From positions 259 through 16,240 of the forward strand of contig DDPM01000129.1 of the NCBI GenBank assembly GCA_002342165.1: DNA of 15,982 nucleotides. Reading direction: 5' to 3'. The stretch comes from Hylemonella sp. UBA2468 (GTDB taxonomy: Bacteria > Pseudomonadota > Gammaproteobacteria > Burkholderiales > Burkholderiaceae_C). Shown one piece after another: positions 8,233-15,653 of the stretch (position 1 is its first letter; each line of letters begins with the position of its first letter). The translations under genes and the position numbers were made by a program. Below the pieces are notes generated by a model that saw only the letters and a program-made list of their open reading frames with translations, was not told the DNA's origin and did not search any database.

Positions 8233-8703
8233 ATGAAGGTGCAACTCAAAGTCAATGGCAAGCCCACTTCGGTGGACGTCGCCCCCCACACATTGCTCGT
8301 GCAACTGCTGCGCGAACACCTCCACCTCACTGGGACCCACGTGGGTTGCGATACGGCGCAGTGCGGCGCCTGCACCGTCATCAAGGACGGCCGCAGCATC
8401 AAATCCTGCAATGTGCTGGCTGCGCAAGCCCATGGATCCGAGATCACCACCATTGAAGGATTGGCCCAGCCAGACGGCACACTGCACCCGATGCAGGCTG
8501 CATTCAAAGAGTGCCACGGCCTGCAATGCGGCTACTGCACCACCGGTATGGTGATGAGCGCAGTCGACCTTTGCACCCACTACCCCAAGGCCAATGCCGC
8601 GGAAATCCGCGAATTGCTGGAGGGCAACATCTGCCGCTGCACTGGTTACCAAAACATCGTCAAAGCCGTGCAGCAGGGTCAAGCTGCCATGGCCAATTCC
8701 TAA
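8233..8703 (+). CDS. coxS: Molybdenum hydroxylase small [2Fe-2S] subunit, CoxS-like
   Basis: Iron-sulfur subunit (156 aa) of a xanthine-oxidase-family heterotrimer; it carries electrons from the molybdenum site in CoxL to FAD in CoxM. Both [2Fe-2S] clusters are complete. The N-terminal plant-ferredoxin type has C39, C44, C47 and C59 ([12 protein letters not shown]). The C-terminal four-helix type has C99, C102, C134 and C136 (QCGYCTTGM and NICRCTGYQ). Length matches the family. The ATG at 8233 is preceded by GGAG at 8220-8223. It is the first gene of the cluster, and coxL starts 12 bp later. The small subunit alone does not tell which substrate is oxidised; the symbol reflects the linked coxL, coxD and coxE. 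Confidence 0.93.
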   Translation: MKVQLKVNGKPTSVDVAPHTLLVQLLREHLHLTGTHVGCDTAQCGACTVIKDGRSIKSCNVLAAQAHGSEITTIEGLAQPDGTLHPMQAAFKECHGLQCGYCTTGMVMSAVDLCTHYPKANAAEIRELLEGNICRCTGYQNIVKAVQQGQAAMANS

Positions 8704-8715
8704 GGAGACATTGCC

Positions 8716-11088
8716 ATGGGTGCATCCGATTTTTCCAAGCTGCCGCATATCGGCGAGTCCATCCTTCGCAAGGAAGACTACCGTTTCCTGACTGGTGCGG
8801 GCCAGTACACCGACGACATCACGATGGAGCGTCAGGCCTTCGCGGTGTTCGTCCGCAGCCCACACGCCCACGCCATCATCAAAAGCGTTGACGTGGCAGC
8901 GGCCAAGGCCATGCCCGGTGTTGTGGATGTGTTTACCGGTAAGGACCTCGAAGGCAAGATGGGGGGGCTGCCCTGCGGCTGGCTGATCACCGACGTGAAC
9001 GGCCAACCCATGAAAGAGCCGCCTCACCCGGTGCTGGCGCTGGGCAAGGCACGTCATGTGGGCGATCAGGTGGCCATGGTGGTTGCCGATTCTCTGGAGG
9101 AAGCCAAAAACGCCGCAGAAGCGGTGGTGGTGGACTACGAACCCATGGCTGCGGTGGTGGATGTGCGCGATGCCGCTTCGGGACCACAACTGCATGATCA
9201 AGCACCCAACAACCATTGCTACAAGTGGGCGCTGGGGGACAAGGCCGCGGTGGATGCGGCGTTTGCTTCGGCTGCCCACATCACCAAGCTGGACTTGGTC
9301 AACAACCGCCTGGTTCCAAATGCTATGGAGCCGCGCGCTGCCATTGGCAGTTACAACCGTGCCACCGAAGAGTACGTGCTTCACGTCTCCAACCAAAACC
9401 CGCATGTCGAACGTTTGCTCATGACCGCCTTTGTCCTCGGCCTGCCCGAACACAAAGTGCGGGTTATTGCCCCCGATGTGGGTGGCGGCTTCGGCTCCAA
9501 GATCTATTTGTATGCAGAAGACGTGGCGCTTACCTGGGCGTCCCGTCAGCTCAACCGTAGCGTGAAGTGGACCTGTGAACGCAGCGAATCTTTCCTGACA
9601 GATGCCCACGGTCGTGACCACGTGAGTCATGCCGAAATGGCCATGGACAAGGATGGCAAATTCCTGGCCATGCGCGTGCACACCGATGCCAACCTCGGCG
9701 CCTACCTGTCCACCTTCTCAACCTGTGTGCCCACCATCCTCTATGCCACATTGCTTGCCGGTCAGTACACCTGCCCGTTGATTCATGTGGAAGTGGACGC
9801 CTGGTTTACCAACACCGCTCCGGTCGATGCGTACCGAGGTGCCGGTCGTCCCGAGGCAACCTATTTGCTCGAGCGTCTGGTCACTCGCTGTGCTTGGGAA
9901 CTGGGCCTGTCGCAAGACGAAATCCGCAAGCGCAACTTCATCAACAACTGGCCCTACCAGACGCCCGTGGCCCTGCAGTACGACACGGGTGACTATCTGG
10001 CTTGTATGACCAAAGCCCAAAAACTGGGCGATACCGCCGGCTTTGAAGCCCGCAAGGCCGCCAGCAAGGCCAAGGGTCTGCTGCGTGGCATCGGCTACTC
10101 CAGCTACATCGAAGCCTGCGGCCTGGCGCCCAGCAACATCGCCGGTGCCTTGGGTGCACGGGCCGGTCTGTTTGAATGCGGCGAAGTGCGTGTGCACCCC
10201 ACCGGCAGCGTGACCGTATTCACCGGCTCCCACAGCCATGGCCAAGGCCACGAAACCACCTTTGCGCAAGTGGTAGCGGCACGCCTTGGAATCGCGGTGG
10301 AGGCAGTAGACGTGGTGCACGGGGACACCGGCCGCGTTCCCTTCGGCATGGGCACGTATGGCTCGCGCTCCATCTCGGTGGGCGGTGCGGCGATCATGAA
10401 GGCGCTCGACAAAATTGAGACCAAGGCCAAGAAGATCGCGGCCCACCTGATGGAAGCCAGCGACGCCGACGTCGAGTTTGCCAACGGCGAGTTCAAAGTG
10501 AAGGGCACCGACAAAAAGGTGACCTTTGGCCAAGTGGCACTCACCGCCTATGTGCCCCACAACTATCCGCTGGACAAGTTGGAGCCCGGCCTGAACGAAA
10601 CCGCGTTCTACGACCCCACCAACTTCACTTTCCCCAGCGGAACCTATATCTGCGAAGTGGAAATCGACCCGATGACCGGTAAAACCCGTATCGACAAGTT
10701 CACTGCGGTAGACGACTTCGGCACCATCATCAACCCGATGATTGTGGAAGGTCAGGTCCACGGTGGTTTGGTGCAAGGCATTGGACAGGCGCTGCTCGAG
10801 AATTGTGTCTACGACAAGGAAACCGGACAGCTGCTGACCGGCTCCTTCATGGACTACACCATGCCCCGTGCTGATGACTTTCCTGAATTCAAGATCGAGA
10901 ACATCTGCACCCCTTGCACCCACAACCCCCTGGGCACCAAGGGCTGTGGTGAGGCCGGCGCGATTGGTTCGCCACCCGCAGTCATCAACGCGGTGCTCGA
11001 CGCACTGCGCGACGTCGGCGTTAAAGATTTTGACATGCCCGCATCCCCGCACCGCGTGTGGGAATCCATCCAAGCCGCCAAGGCATAA
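8716..11088 (+). CDS. coxL: Form II CoxL-like molybdenum hydroxylase large subunit
   Basis: Catalytic subunit (790 aa) of the xanthine oxidase / aerobic CO dehydrogenase family, binding the molybdopterin cytosine dinucleotide cofactor. Visible motifs: N-terminal [13 protein letters not shown] (aldehyde-oxidase hammerhead domain); [18 protein letters not shown] at 256-262; AYRGAGRPE starting at A372; [23 protein letters not shown]; and [12 protein letters not shown] with the presumed catalytic base E746. Form I CO dehydrogenases have AYXCSFR at the active-site loop, whose cysteine binds the Mo-Cu bridge. Here that position is G375, which defines the form II (AYRGAGR) group. Form II proteins are often annotated as CO dehydrogenase, but the physiological substrate is uncertain; another small carbonyl or N-heterocyclic compound is possible. 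SD AGGAGA at 8703-8708 overlaps the coxS stop. Confidence 0.93.
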   Translation: MGASDFSKLPHIGESILRKEDYRFLTGAGQYTDDITMERQAFAVFVRSPHAHAIIKSVDVAAAKAMPGVVDVFTGKDLEGKMGGLPCGWLITDVNGQPMKEPPHPVLALGKARHVGDQVAMVVADSLEEAKNAAEAVVVDYEPMAAVVDVRDAASGPQLHDQAPNNHCYKWALGDKAAVDAAFASAAHITKLDLVNNRLVPNAMEPRAAIGSYNRATEEYVLHVSNQNPHVERLLMTAFVLGLPEHKVRVIAPDVGGGFGSKIYLYAEDVALTWASRQLNRSVKWTCERSESFLTDAHGRDHVSHAEMAMDKDGKFLAMRVHTDANLGAYLSTFSTCVPTILYATLLAGQYTCPLIHVEVDAWFTNTAPVDAYRGAGRPEATYLLERLVTRCAWELGLSQDEIRKRNFINNWPYQTPVALQYDTGDYLACMTKAQKLGDTAGFEARKAASKAKGLLRGIGYSSYIEACGLAPSNIAGALGARAGLFECGEVRVHPTGSVTVFTGSHSHGQGHETTFAQVVAARLGIAVEAVDVVHGDTGRVPFGMGTYGSRSISVGGAAIMKALDKIETKAKKIAAHLMEASDADVEFANGEFKVKGTDKKVTFGQVALTAYVPHNYPLDKLEPGLNETAFYDPTNFTFPSGTYICEVEIDPMTGKTRIDKFTAVDDFGTIINPMIVEGQVHGGLVQGIGQALLENCVYDKETGQLLTGSFMDYTMPRADDFPEFKIENICTPCTHNPLGTKGCGEAGAIGSPPAVINAVLDALRDVGVKDFDMPASPHRVWESIQAAKA

Positions 11089-11105
11089 GCACAGGAGACA
11101 AGACC

Positions 11106-11897
11106 ATGTACGCATTTACTCTCGAGCGTCCCACGACGCTACAAGCGGCTGCAGATTTGACGGCCAGTGGAACCAAGGTGTTGGCTGGCGGGCAAACCCT
11201 GTTGGCCTCCATGAAGTTGCGGCTCTCCCAACCCGGATCCCTCGCTGATTTGAGTGGCATACCCGAGTTGGCTGGTATACGAAGGGAAGGCCATGCCGTT
11301 GTGATCGGCGCCATGACCCGGCATATCGATGTGTCCAACAGCCCCATCGTCAGAGAGGCCATTCCTGGACTGGCCGATTTGGCTGCGCATATCGGAGACA
11401 AGCAAATCCGGGCCATGGGCACGTTGGGGGGATCCGTGGCTAACTGCGACCCCGCGGCTTGTTACCCCAGTGCGGTGCTGGCCTTGGGGGCCACCATCCA
11501 CACCCACAAGCGAACTATTGCGGCCGATGAATTCTTTTTGGGTACTTTCACAACCGCTTTAGAAGACGGTGAGCTCATAACGGCGATCAGCTTCCCAATT
11601 CCTAAACGCAGTGTGTACATGAAGTTCAACCAACCCGCCTCCCGTTTTGCTTTGGTGGGCGTCTACCTGGCGCAAACGGATCATGGCGTGCGTGTGGCGG
11701 TCACTGGTGCAGGACCTTTCGTGTTTCGCCATACGGCATTGGAAGACGCGCTGAACAAGAACTTCAGCGTAGAGTCTGCTGCGTCGGTCAAGATTGACGA
11801 CAGCGACCTCAACGCCGATATTCACGCTTCGGCTGCCTACCGAGCCAATCTCATCAGCGTGCAAACGCAGCGCGCCGTCGCTAAGCTCTTAAGCTGA
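11106..11897 (+). CDS. coxM: Molybdenum hydroxylase medium FAD-binding subunit, CoxM-like
   Basis: FAD-binding subunit of 263 aa that takes electrons from CoxS and passes them to an acceptor (quinone in characterised CO dehydrogenases). The two FAD-contact motifs are present: LAGGQTLLASMKLRL at about residues 26-40 and MGTLGGSVANCDPAACYPS at about 104-122. The C-terminal CO-dehydrogenase flavoprotein domain follows, with GVRVAVTGAG. I chose the ATG at 11106 because a strong SD (AGGAGA, 11093-11098) lies 7 bp before it and the protein then starts MYAFTLERPTTL like its relatives. An ATG at 11058 in the same frame lies inside coxL. Gap to coxL is 17 bp. The S-L-M order fits form II clusters, while form I operons are M-S-L. 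Slightly short for the family but with no missing motif. Confidence 0.93.
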   Translation: MYAFTLERPTTLQAAADLTASGTKVLAGGQTLLASMKLRLSQPGSLADLSGIPELAGIRREGHAVVIGAMTRHIDVSNSPIVREAIPGLADLAAHIGDKQIRAMGTLGGSVANCDPAACYPSAVLALGATIHTHKRTIAADEFFLGTFTTALEDGELITAISFPIPKRSVYMKFNQPASRFALVGVYLAQTDHGVRVAVTGAGPFVFRHTALEDALNKNFSVESAASVKIDDSDLNADIHASAAYRANLISVQTQRAVAKLLS

Positions 11898-11911
11898 TTT
11901 TGGGTCCAGTT

Positions 11912-11950
11912 CAGCCCCGCTGTCTTTTGGCTGCGGGGCTGTTTCGTCTT
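11912..11950 (+). terminator. Hairpin between coxM and coxD, possible intrinsic terminator
   Basis: A perfect 9-bp GC-rich stem, CAGCCCCGC (11912-11920) with GCGGGGCTG (11933-11941), encloses a 12-base loop and is followed by TTTCGTCTT. It lies 15 bp past the coxM stop and ends about 20 bp before the coxD ATG. The stem strength suits a rho-independent terminator, but the T tract is interrupted, so partial termination or mRNA stabilisation of coxSLM is as likely as a full stop. Confidence 0.55.
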
Positions 11951-11968
11951 CACAGCAAAAAGGTTCCC

Positions 11969-12889
11969 ATGAAGGTGTTTTCTTCCGTGGATGCGTTGTC
12001 ATCTGCATTGCAGGCTGCCGGTTATTTCGCTGACAGACGTTTGGCAACCGCCGTGTATCTCGCACTCAAGTTGCAGCGGCCCTTGCTGTTGGAGGGCGAA
12101 CCCGGAGTTGGCAAGACCGAGCTTGCCAAGGCACTGGCAGTCGCGCTGGAGCGCGCCCTCATTCGTCTGCAGTGTTACGACGGATTGGAGCAGCGCGAGG
12201 CGCTTTATGAGTGGAATTACGCGGCCCAGCTCCTGCATATGCGTGCCGCGGAGCTTGCGCCCCAGTCAGGCGCGGGCGTTACCGATGTGGAGCGCGAGGT
12301 GTATCAGGAGCGCTACCTCATCCAGCGTCCTCTTCTACAGGCCTTGCGTGCCCCCGAGCCTGGCGCCGTGTTGCTGATTGACGAGGTGGATCGGGCGGAC
12401 GAGCCCTTCGAGGCATTTCTGCTCGAGTACTTGGGCGAGTATCAGGTCAGCATTCCTGAGATGGGCACGGTCAAAGCCCGTGTGAAGCCCGTGACTTTGC
12501 TTACCAGCAACCGCACCCGCGAGCTCAACGACGCGGTTAAGCGCCGCTGTCTCTATCACTGGCTCGATTACCCCGAGCGCGAGCGCGAGCTCCAAATCAT
12601 TCGTGCACAGGTGCCTGAGGCCTCGGATGCGCTCACCGCGCAAGTCGCTGAGGTCGTTAGCCGATTGCGCAGCCAGCCGTTTGTGAGTAACTTCCAGCGC
12701 GCCCCGGGAATTGCGGAGAGTGTCGAGTGGGCCAAGGCGCTGCTGGCGCTGGACACCTTGGTGCTTGACCCTGAGCTGCTGACCGACACCGCCGGTATCT
12801 TGTTCAAGCAGCGCGACGACGTGTCCGCGCTCAACCACCAACTGGCTGGCGAGCTGCTGGCCCCAGCAGAAGGCGGCGATGGTCCGTGA
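11969..12889 (+). CDS. coxD: MoxR-type AAA+ ATPase, CoxD-like
   Basis: AAA+ ATPase of 306 aa, MoxR group. Walker A is GEPGVGKT (residues 43-50), Walker B is LLIDEVD with D138 and E139, and the sensor-1 / arginine-finger region reads LLTSNRTRELNDAVKRRC. In Oligotropha carboxidovorans, CoxD is a membrane-associated chaperone-like ATPase needed to build the CuSMo centre in apo-CO dehydrogenase. Here the partner enzyme lacks the copper-binding cysteine, so CoxD may act on the Mo site or on folding rather than on copper. The frame is open from an ATG at 11900, but that start would place the hairpin inside the coding region and has no SD. The ATG at 11969 follows AAAAAGG (11957-11963) and gives an N-terminus like the family. 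coxE follows 18 bp after the stop. Confidence 0.92.
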   Translation: MKVFSSVDALSSALQAAGYFADRRLATAVYLALKLQRPLLLEGEPGVGKTELAKALAVALERALIRLQCYDGLEQREALYEWNYAAQLLHMRAAELAPQSGAGVTDVEREVYQERYLIQRPLLQALRAPEPGAVLLIDEVDRADEPFEAFLLEYLGEYQVSIPEMGTVKARVKPVTLLTSNRTRELNDAVKRRCLYHWLDYPERERELQIIRAQVPEASDALTAQVAEVVSRLRSQPFVSNFQRAPGIAESVEWAKALLALDTLVLDPELLTDTAGILFKQRDDVSALNHQLAGELLAPAEGGDGP

Positions 12890-12907
12890 AAGGTGGAGGG
12901 GCGCCCG

Positions 12908-14113
12908 ATGCAGTTAGGTGACGCCCGCCTGGGTAAATTCAGCGATAACCTCGCTGCCTTTGGCCGTACCCTGCGCCGTGCCGGAGTTCGGGTGGACCCT
13001 GCGCGTATCGCGCTGGCAGCCGATGCAGCCCTCGCTGTGGGTTTGGACAGGCGCGAAGACTTGAGCGCTGCACTGGAAGCCGTGCTGATCAGCCGTGAGC
13101 AAGACCGGCAGGTCTATCGCGAATTGTTTGAGGCTTTCTTTCGCAACCCCAACATGGCGCACAAGCTGCTCTCGCAGTTGCTCCCGAGCGCGGAAGGCAA
13201 GGCGGAGCCCAGCAAGCGCCGACCCCGCGTGCGCGAAGCACTCTCGCCACAGCATGCGTTCGGCAAACAAGCCCAGCCCAGCCCTCAGGAGGACAAGGTC
13301 GATTTCGATGCTGCAATGACCGCCAGCGATTTCCAGCGCCTTAGGCATGCCGATTTCAACGCCTTGGGCGCCACCGAATACCGGCTGGTAGAGCGGTTGG
13401 CGCGAGACATCCGCTTGCCCTTGCCCACTTTCGCGAGCCGCCGCCACCGGCCAGGAGCCCGCGGGACGAATCTTTGGTGGGCCGGAATCCTTCAATCTGC
13501 GCTGCGAACCGGTGGAGAGCCCCTGCATTTGCCTCGTTTGCAGCGTGTGCGGCAGCCTGTTCCGCTTTTGGTGCTGGTTGACGTGTCCGGTTCGATGGAG
13601 CGCTACTCCCGATTGCTATTGGCCTTTCTGCACGCCGCCACCAGCCGTCAGGCGCTGGGTGGCGCCATGCGGCTGCAGCGCCATGTCTTCGCATTCGGTA
13701 ACCAACTCACCGATCTCAGCCCTGCCTTTGCGCATGCCGATACGGACGACATGCTGGCCCACGCCAGCGTTGCCATCGAAGACTTCGCCGGCGGCACCCA
13801 GCTCGGCCAAAGCCTCGCTACGCTGAATGCCTTGCACCAGCGCAAGCTGGTCGGGCGGCGCACGCTGGTGCTCATGATTACTGACGGTCTGGACACCGGC
13901 AATCCCGACGCCCTCGCTCATGAATTGCAACAACTTCGGCGCCGCAGCGGTCGTCTGCTCTGGCTCAATCCCCTGCTGCGCTTTGACGGTTACGCGCCTT
14001 TGGCGCAAGGTGCGGCAGTGCTTCATCGTTACGCGCATGGCATGCTGGCCGTGCACGACCTCAGCAAGCTCGAAGACCTGGCCGCCAGCGTGGCCGGCGT
14101 GCTGAGAAGTTAG
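12908..14113 (+). CDS. coxE: VWA-domain protein, CoxE-like
   Basis: Protein of 401 aa with a C-terminal von Willebrand factor A domain. The MIDAS metal-binding motif is DVSGS (D225, S227, S229), with the later IEDFAGGTQLG and MITDGLD segments giving the conserved Thr and Asp. The N-terminal half is helical and charged with an Arg/Pro/Lys-rich linker (about residues 95-130). No signal peptide or membrane helix is evident, so it is cytoplasmic. MoxR ATPases and VWA proteins commonly work as pairs; CoxE is the partner of CoxD in CO dehydrogenase maturation. I prefer the ATG at 12908, preceded by GGAGGGG at 12895-12901. A GTG at 12893 in frame would start within that SD. The gene ends the cox cluster; the next gene is an unrelated peptidyl-prolyl isomerase. 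Confidence 0.9.
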   Translation: MQLGDARLGKFSDNLAAFGRTLRRAGVRVDPARIALAADAALAVGLDRREDLSAALEAVLISREQDRQVYRELFEAFFRNPNMAHKLLSQLLPSAEGKAEPSKRRPRVREALSPQHAFGKQAQPSPQEDKVDFDAAMTASDFQRLRHADFNALGATEYRLVERLARDIRLPLPTFASRRHRPGARGTNLWWAGILQSALRTGGEPLHLPRLQRVRQPVPLLVLVDVSGSMERYSRLLLAFLHAATSRQALGGAMRLQRHVFAFGNQLTDLSPAFAHADTDDMLAHASVAIEDFAGGTQLGQSLATLNALHQRKLVGRRTLVLMITDGLDTGNPDALAHELQQLRRRSGRLLWLNPLLRFDGYAPLAQGAAVLHRYAHGMLAVHDLSKLEDLAASVAGVLRS

Positions 14114-14172
14114 TGCGTAGAGTCAGGATGGGACATCACCAGCGGCCGTGCACCCGAGCTGAGTCTGGTTTC

Positions 14173-14178
14173 TACAAT
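14173..14178 (+). promoter_or_regulatory. Possible -10 element for fkpB-ispH
   Basis: TACAAT, 21 bases before the fkpB ATG, is a close match to the sigma-70 -10 consensus and would start transcription near 14185. No good -35 is seen at the expected distance (GCACCC at about 14150). It would give fkpB-ispH a promoter independent of the cox genes. Confidence 0.4.
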
Positions 14179-14199
14179 AAGCCAAATCACAGGATTCTC

Positions 14200-14655
14200 A
14201 TGACCAATATTGAACTTCTGGTTCAGCCTAGCTCTTTTCTGACGCTGCATTACCGCCTCAGCGGTCCTGCGGGCGACATCATCAACACCTTCGGGGGCTC
14301 GCCCGCCACCTTGTCGTTGGGTTCTGGCGAATTGGCTCCCGCGATGGAGCACTGTTTGCTGGGTTTGCCCGAGGGGGCGCACCAGACTTTTGAGTTACCT
14401 GCCGGTGAGGCATTTGGCGAACGCAACCCACAGCTCCAACAATGGTTGGCCCGCAAAGTGTTGACCGATATGGGGGATCCCTTGGAACACTACGAAGTGG
14501 GGGACGCCGTGCAGTTTCCTACCCCCGACGGGCAAGGCCAATTTGCGGGCGTGGTGTTGCAGGTGGCTCCTGATGGCGGGGTGTTGTTCGACTTCAACCA
14601 CCCGCTGGCGGGCCAGCCGGTGACGTTTGAAGTGCATGTGTTGGGCGTTTTGTGA
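14200..14655 (+). CDS. fkpB: FKBP-type peptidyl-prolyl cis-trans isomerase FkpB/SlpA
   Basis: Proline isomerase and chaperone of 151 aa of the SlpA/SlyD type. The FKBP half contains LTLHYRL, FGGSPATLSLGSGEL, and LPAGEAFGERNPQL near residue 65-80. Between these lies the insert-in-flap region seen in SlyD/SlpA proteins, and the C-terminus closes with NHPLAGQPVTFEVHVLGVL. There is no histidine-rich metal-binding tail as in SlyD and no signal peptide, so it is cytoplasmic. The start at the ATG at 14200 follows CACAGGA and matches family N-termini; the frame is open upstream from the coxE stop. ispH begins 27 bp downstream. The fkpB-ispH pair is the same as in E. coli, which supports both calls. 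Confidence 0.93.
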   Translation: MTNIELLVQPSSFLTLHYRLSGPAGDIINTFGGSPATLSLGSGELAPAMEHCLLGLPEGAHQTFELPAGEAFGERNPQLQQWLARKVLTDMGDPLEHYEVGDAVQFPTPDGQGQFAGVVLQVAPDGGVLFDFNHPLAGQPVTFEVHVLGVL

Positions 14656-14682
14656 ACAAGATTTTCTGAAGAGGACTTGGTA

Positions 14683-15618
14683 ATGCTGCAAGAACTGGTT
14701 CTGGCCGAACCTCGTGGGTTTTGTGCGGGCGTGGACCGCGCCATCGAAATTGTGGAGCGCGCTTTAGATAAATTTGGCGCGCCTATTTATGTGCGCCATG
14801 AAATCGTGCACAACACCTATGTGGTCAATGACCTCAAGCAAAAGGGCGCCATTTTCATTGAAGACTTGGCCGATGTGCCTGCCGGTGCCACTTTGGTGTT
14901 TTCTGCCCATGGCGTGAGCAGAGCCATTCAAAACGAGGCCGATCGCTTGGGCTTTAATGTTTTTGATGCCACCTGCCCGCTGGTCAGCAAGGTGCATGTG
15001 GAGCTGGCCAAGCTGCACAAAGAGGGCTATGAGTTCATCATGATTGGCCACAAAGGCCACCCTGAGGTGGAAGGCACCATGGGGCAGTTGGACAGCGGCA
15101 TTCATCTGGTGGAGGAAGTGCAAGACGTGGCACATGTTTCCCCCCTGCAAACCGATCTGCTGGCCGTGGTGACGCAAACCACCCTGAGCGTGGACGACGC
15201 TGCCGATATCTTGGCTGCGGTCAAGGCCAAGTTTCCTAAAGTGCGCGAGCCCAAGCAGCAAGACATTTGCTACGCTACCCAAAACCGGCAAGACGCCGTC
15301 AAAGTGTTGAGTCCGCAGGTGGATTTGGTGATTGTGGTGGGTAGCCCCACCAGTTCCAACAGCAACCGTCTGCGCGAGGTGGCGCAAAAGGTAGGTACTG
15401 AAAGTTATATGGTGGACAACGCCCAAGAGCTGCAAGACCAATGGTTTGTAGGCAAGCAACGCATTGGTGTAACAGCTGGCGCATCCGCCCCCGAAATTTT
15501 GGTGCAAGAGGTGATTGACCGCATCAAGGCGATGGGCGCTATTTCGGTGCGCAAAATGAATGGTATTGAAGAAACCATCAAGTTTCCCTTACCCAAAGGT
15601 CTGAAGATCGAGGCCTAG
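14683..15618 (+). CDS. ispH: 4-hydroxy-3-methylbut-2-enyl diphosphate reductase
   Basis: IspH (LytB), 311 aa, catalyses the last step of the MEP isoprenoid pathway, reducing HMBPP to IPP and DMAPP with a [4Fe-4S] cluster. The three cluster cysteines are present: C14 (EPRGFCAGVDRA), C98 (DATCPLVSKVH) and C196 (QQDICYATQNRQ). The HPEVEGTMGQ segment carries the conserved catalytic glutamate, and SPTSSNSNRL and TAGASAPE are diphosphate-binding motifs. Length is normal. I use the ATG at 14683, with GAGGA at 14671-14675 as SD; a TTG two codons earlier is less likely. It lies between fkpB and serS and is probably co-transcribed with fkpB. The enzyme is essential in organisms relying on the MEP pathway. 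Confidence 0.97.
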   Translation: MLQELVLAEPRGFCAGVDRAIEIVERALDKFGAPIYVRHEIVHNTYVVNDLKQKGAIFIEDLADVPAGATLVFSAHGVSRAIQNEADRLGFNVFDATCPLVSKVHVELAKLHKEGYEFIMIGHKGHPEVEGTMGQLDSGIHLVEEVQDVAHVSPLQTDLLAVVTQTTLSVDDAADILAAVKAKFPKVREPKQQDICYATQNRQDAVKVLSPQVDLVIVVGSPTSSNSNRLREVAQKVGTESYMVDNAQELQDQWFVGKQRIGVTAGASAPEILVQEVIDRIKAMGAISVRKMNGIEETIKFPLPKGLKIEA

Positions 15619-15641
15619 CCCTTTGGGCGCATCCGCAAACC

Positions 15642-15647
15642 TACAAT
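15642..15647 (+). promoter_or_regulatory. Possible -10 element of serS, with transcription starting at its ATG
   Basis: TACAAT lies six bases before the serS ATG. A start at the usual distance would fall on or next to the A of that ATG, giving a leaderless mRNA. This agrees with the absence of any SD in front of serS. No clear -35 is present (CCCTTT at 15619-15624 with a 17-bp spacer). Confidence 0.42.
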
Positions 15648-15653
15648 CTCGGC

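Noticed and set aside
8185..9681. Long minus-strand open frame of 498 codons opposite coxS and coxL, and another of 465 codons at 9718-11115
   Set aside because: Both lie entirely antisense to genes with complete, recognisable motifs. The predicted proteins are His/Gly/Val-rich without any domain, which is the usual mirror of GC-rich codon bias.
8716..11088. Calling the cluster a proven carbon monoxide dehydrogenase
   Set aside because: The copper-binding cysteine motif of form I enzymes is absent, so CO oxidation cannot be claimed from the sequence.
15617..15627. Small inverted repeat GCCC-TTT-GGGC after ispH as a terminator
   Set aside because: Only a 4-bp stem with a 3-base loop and no following T run.
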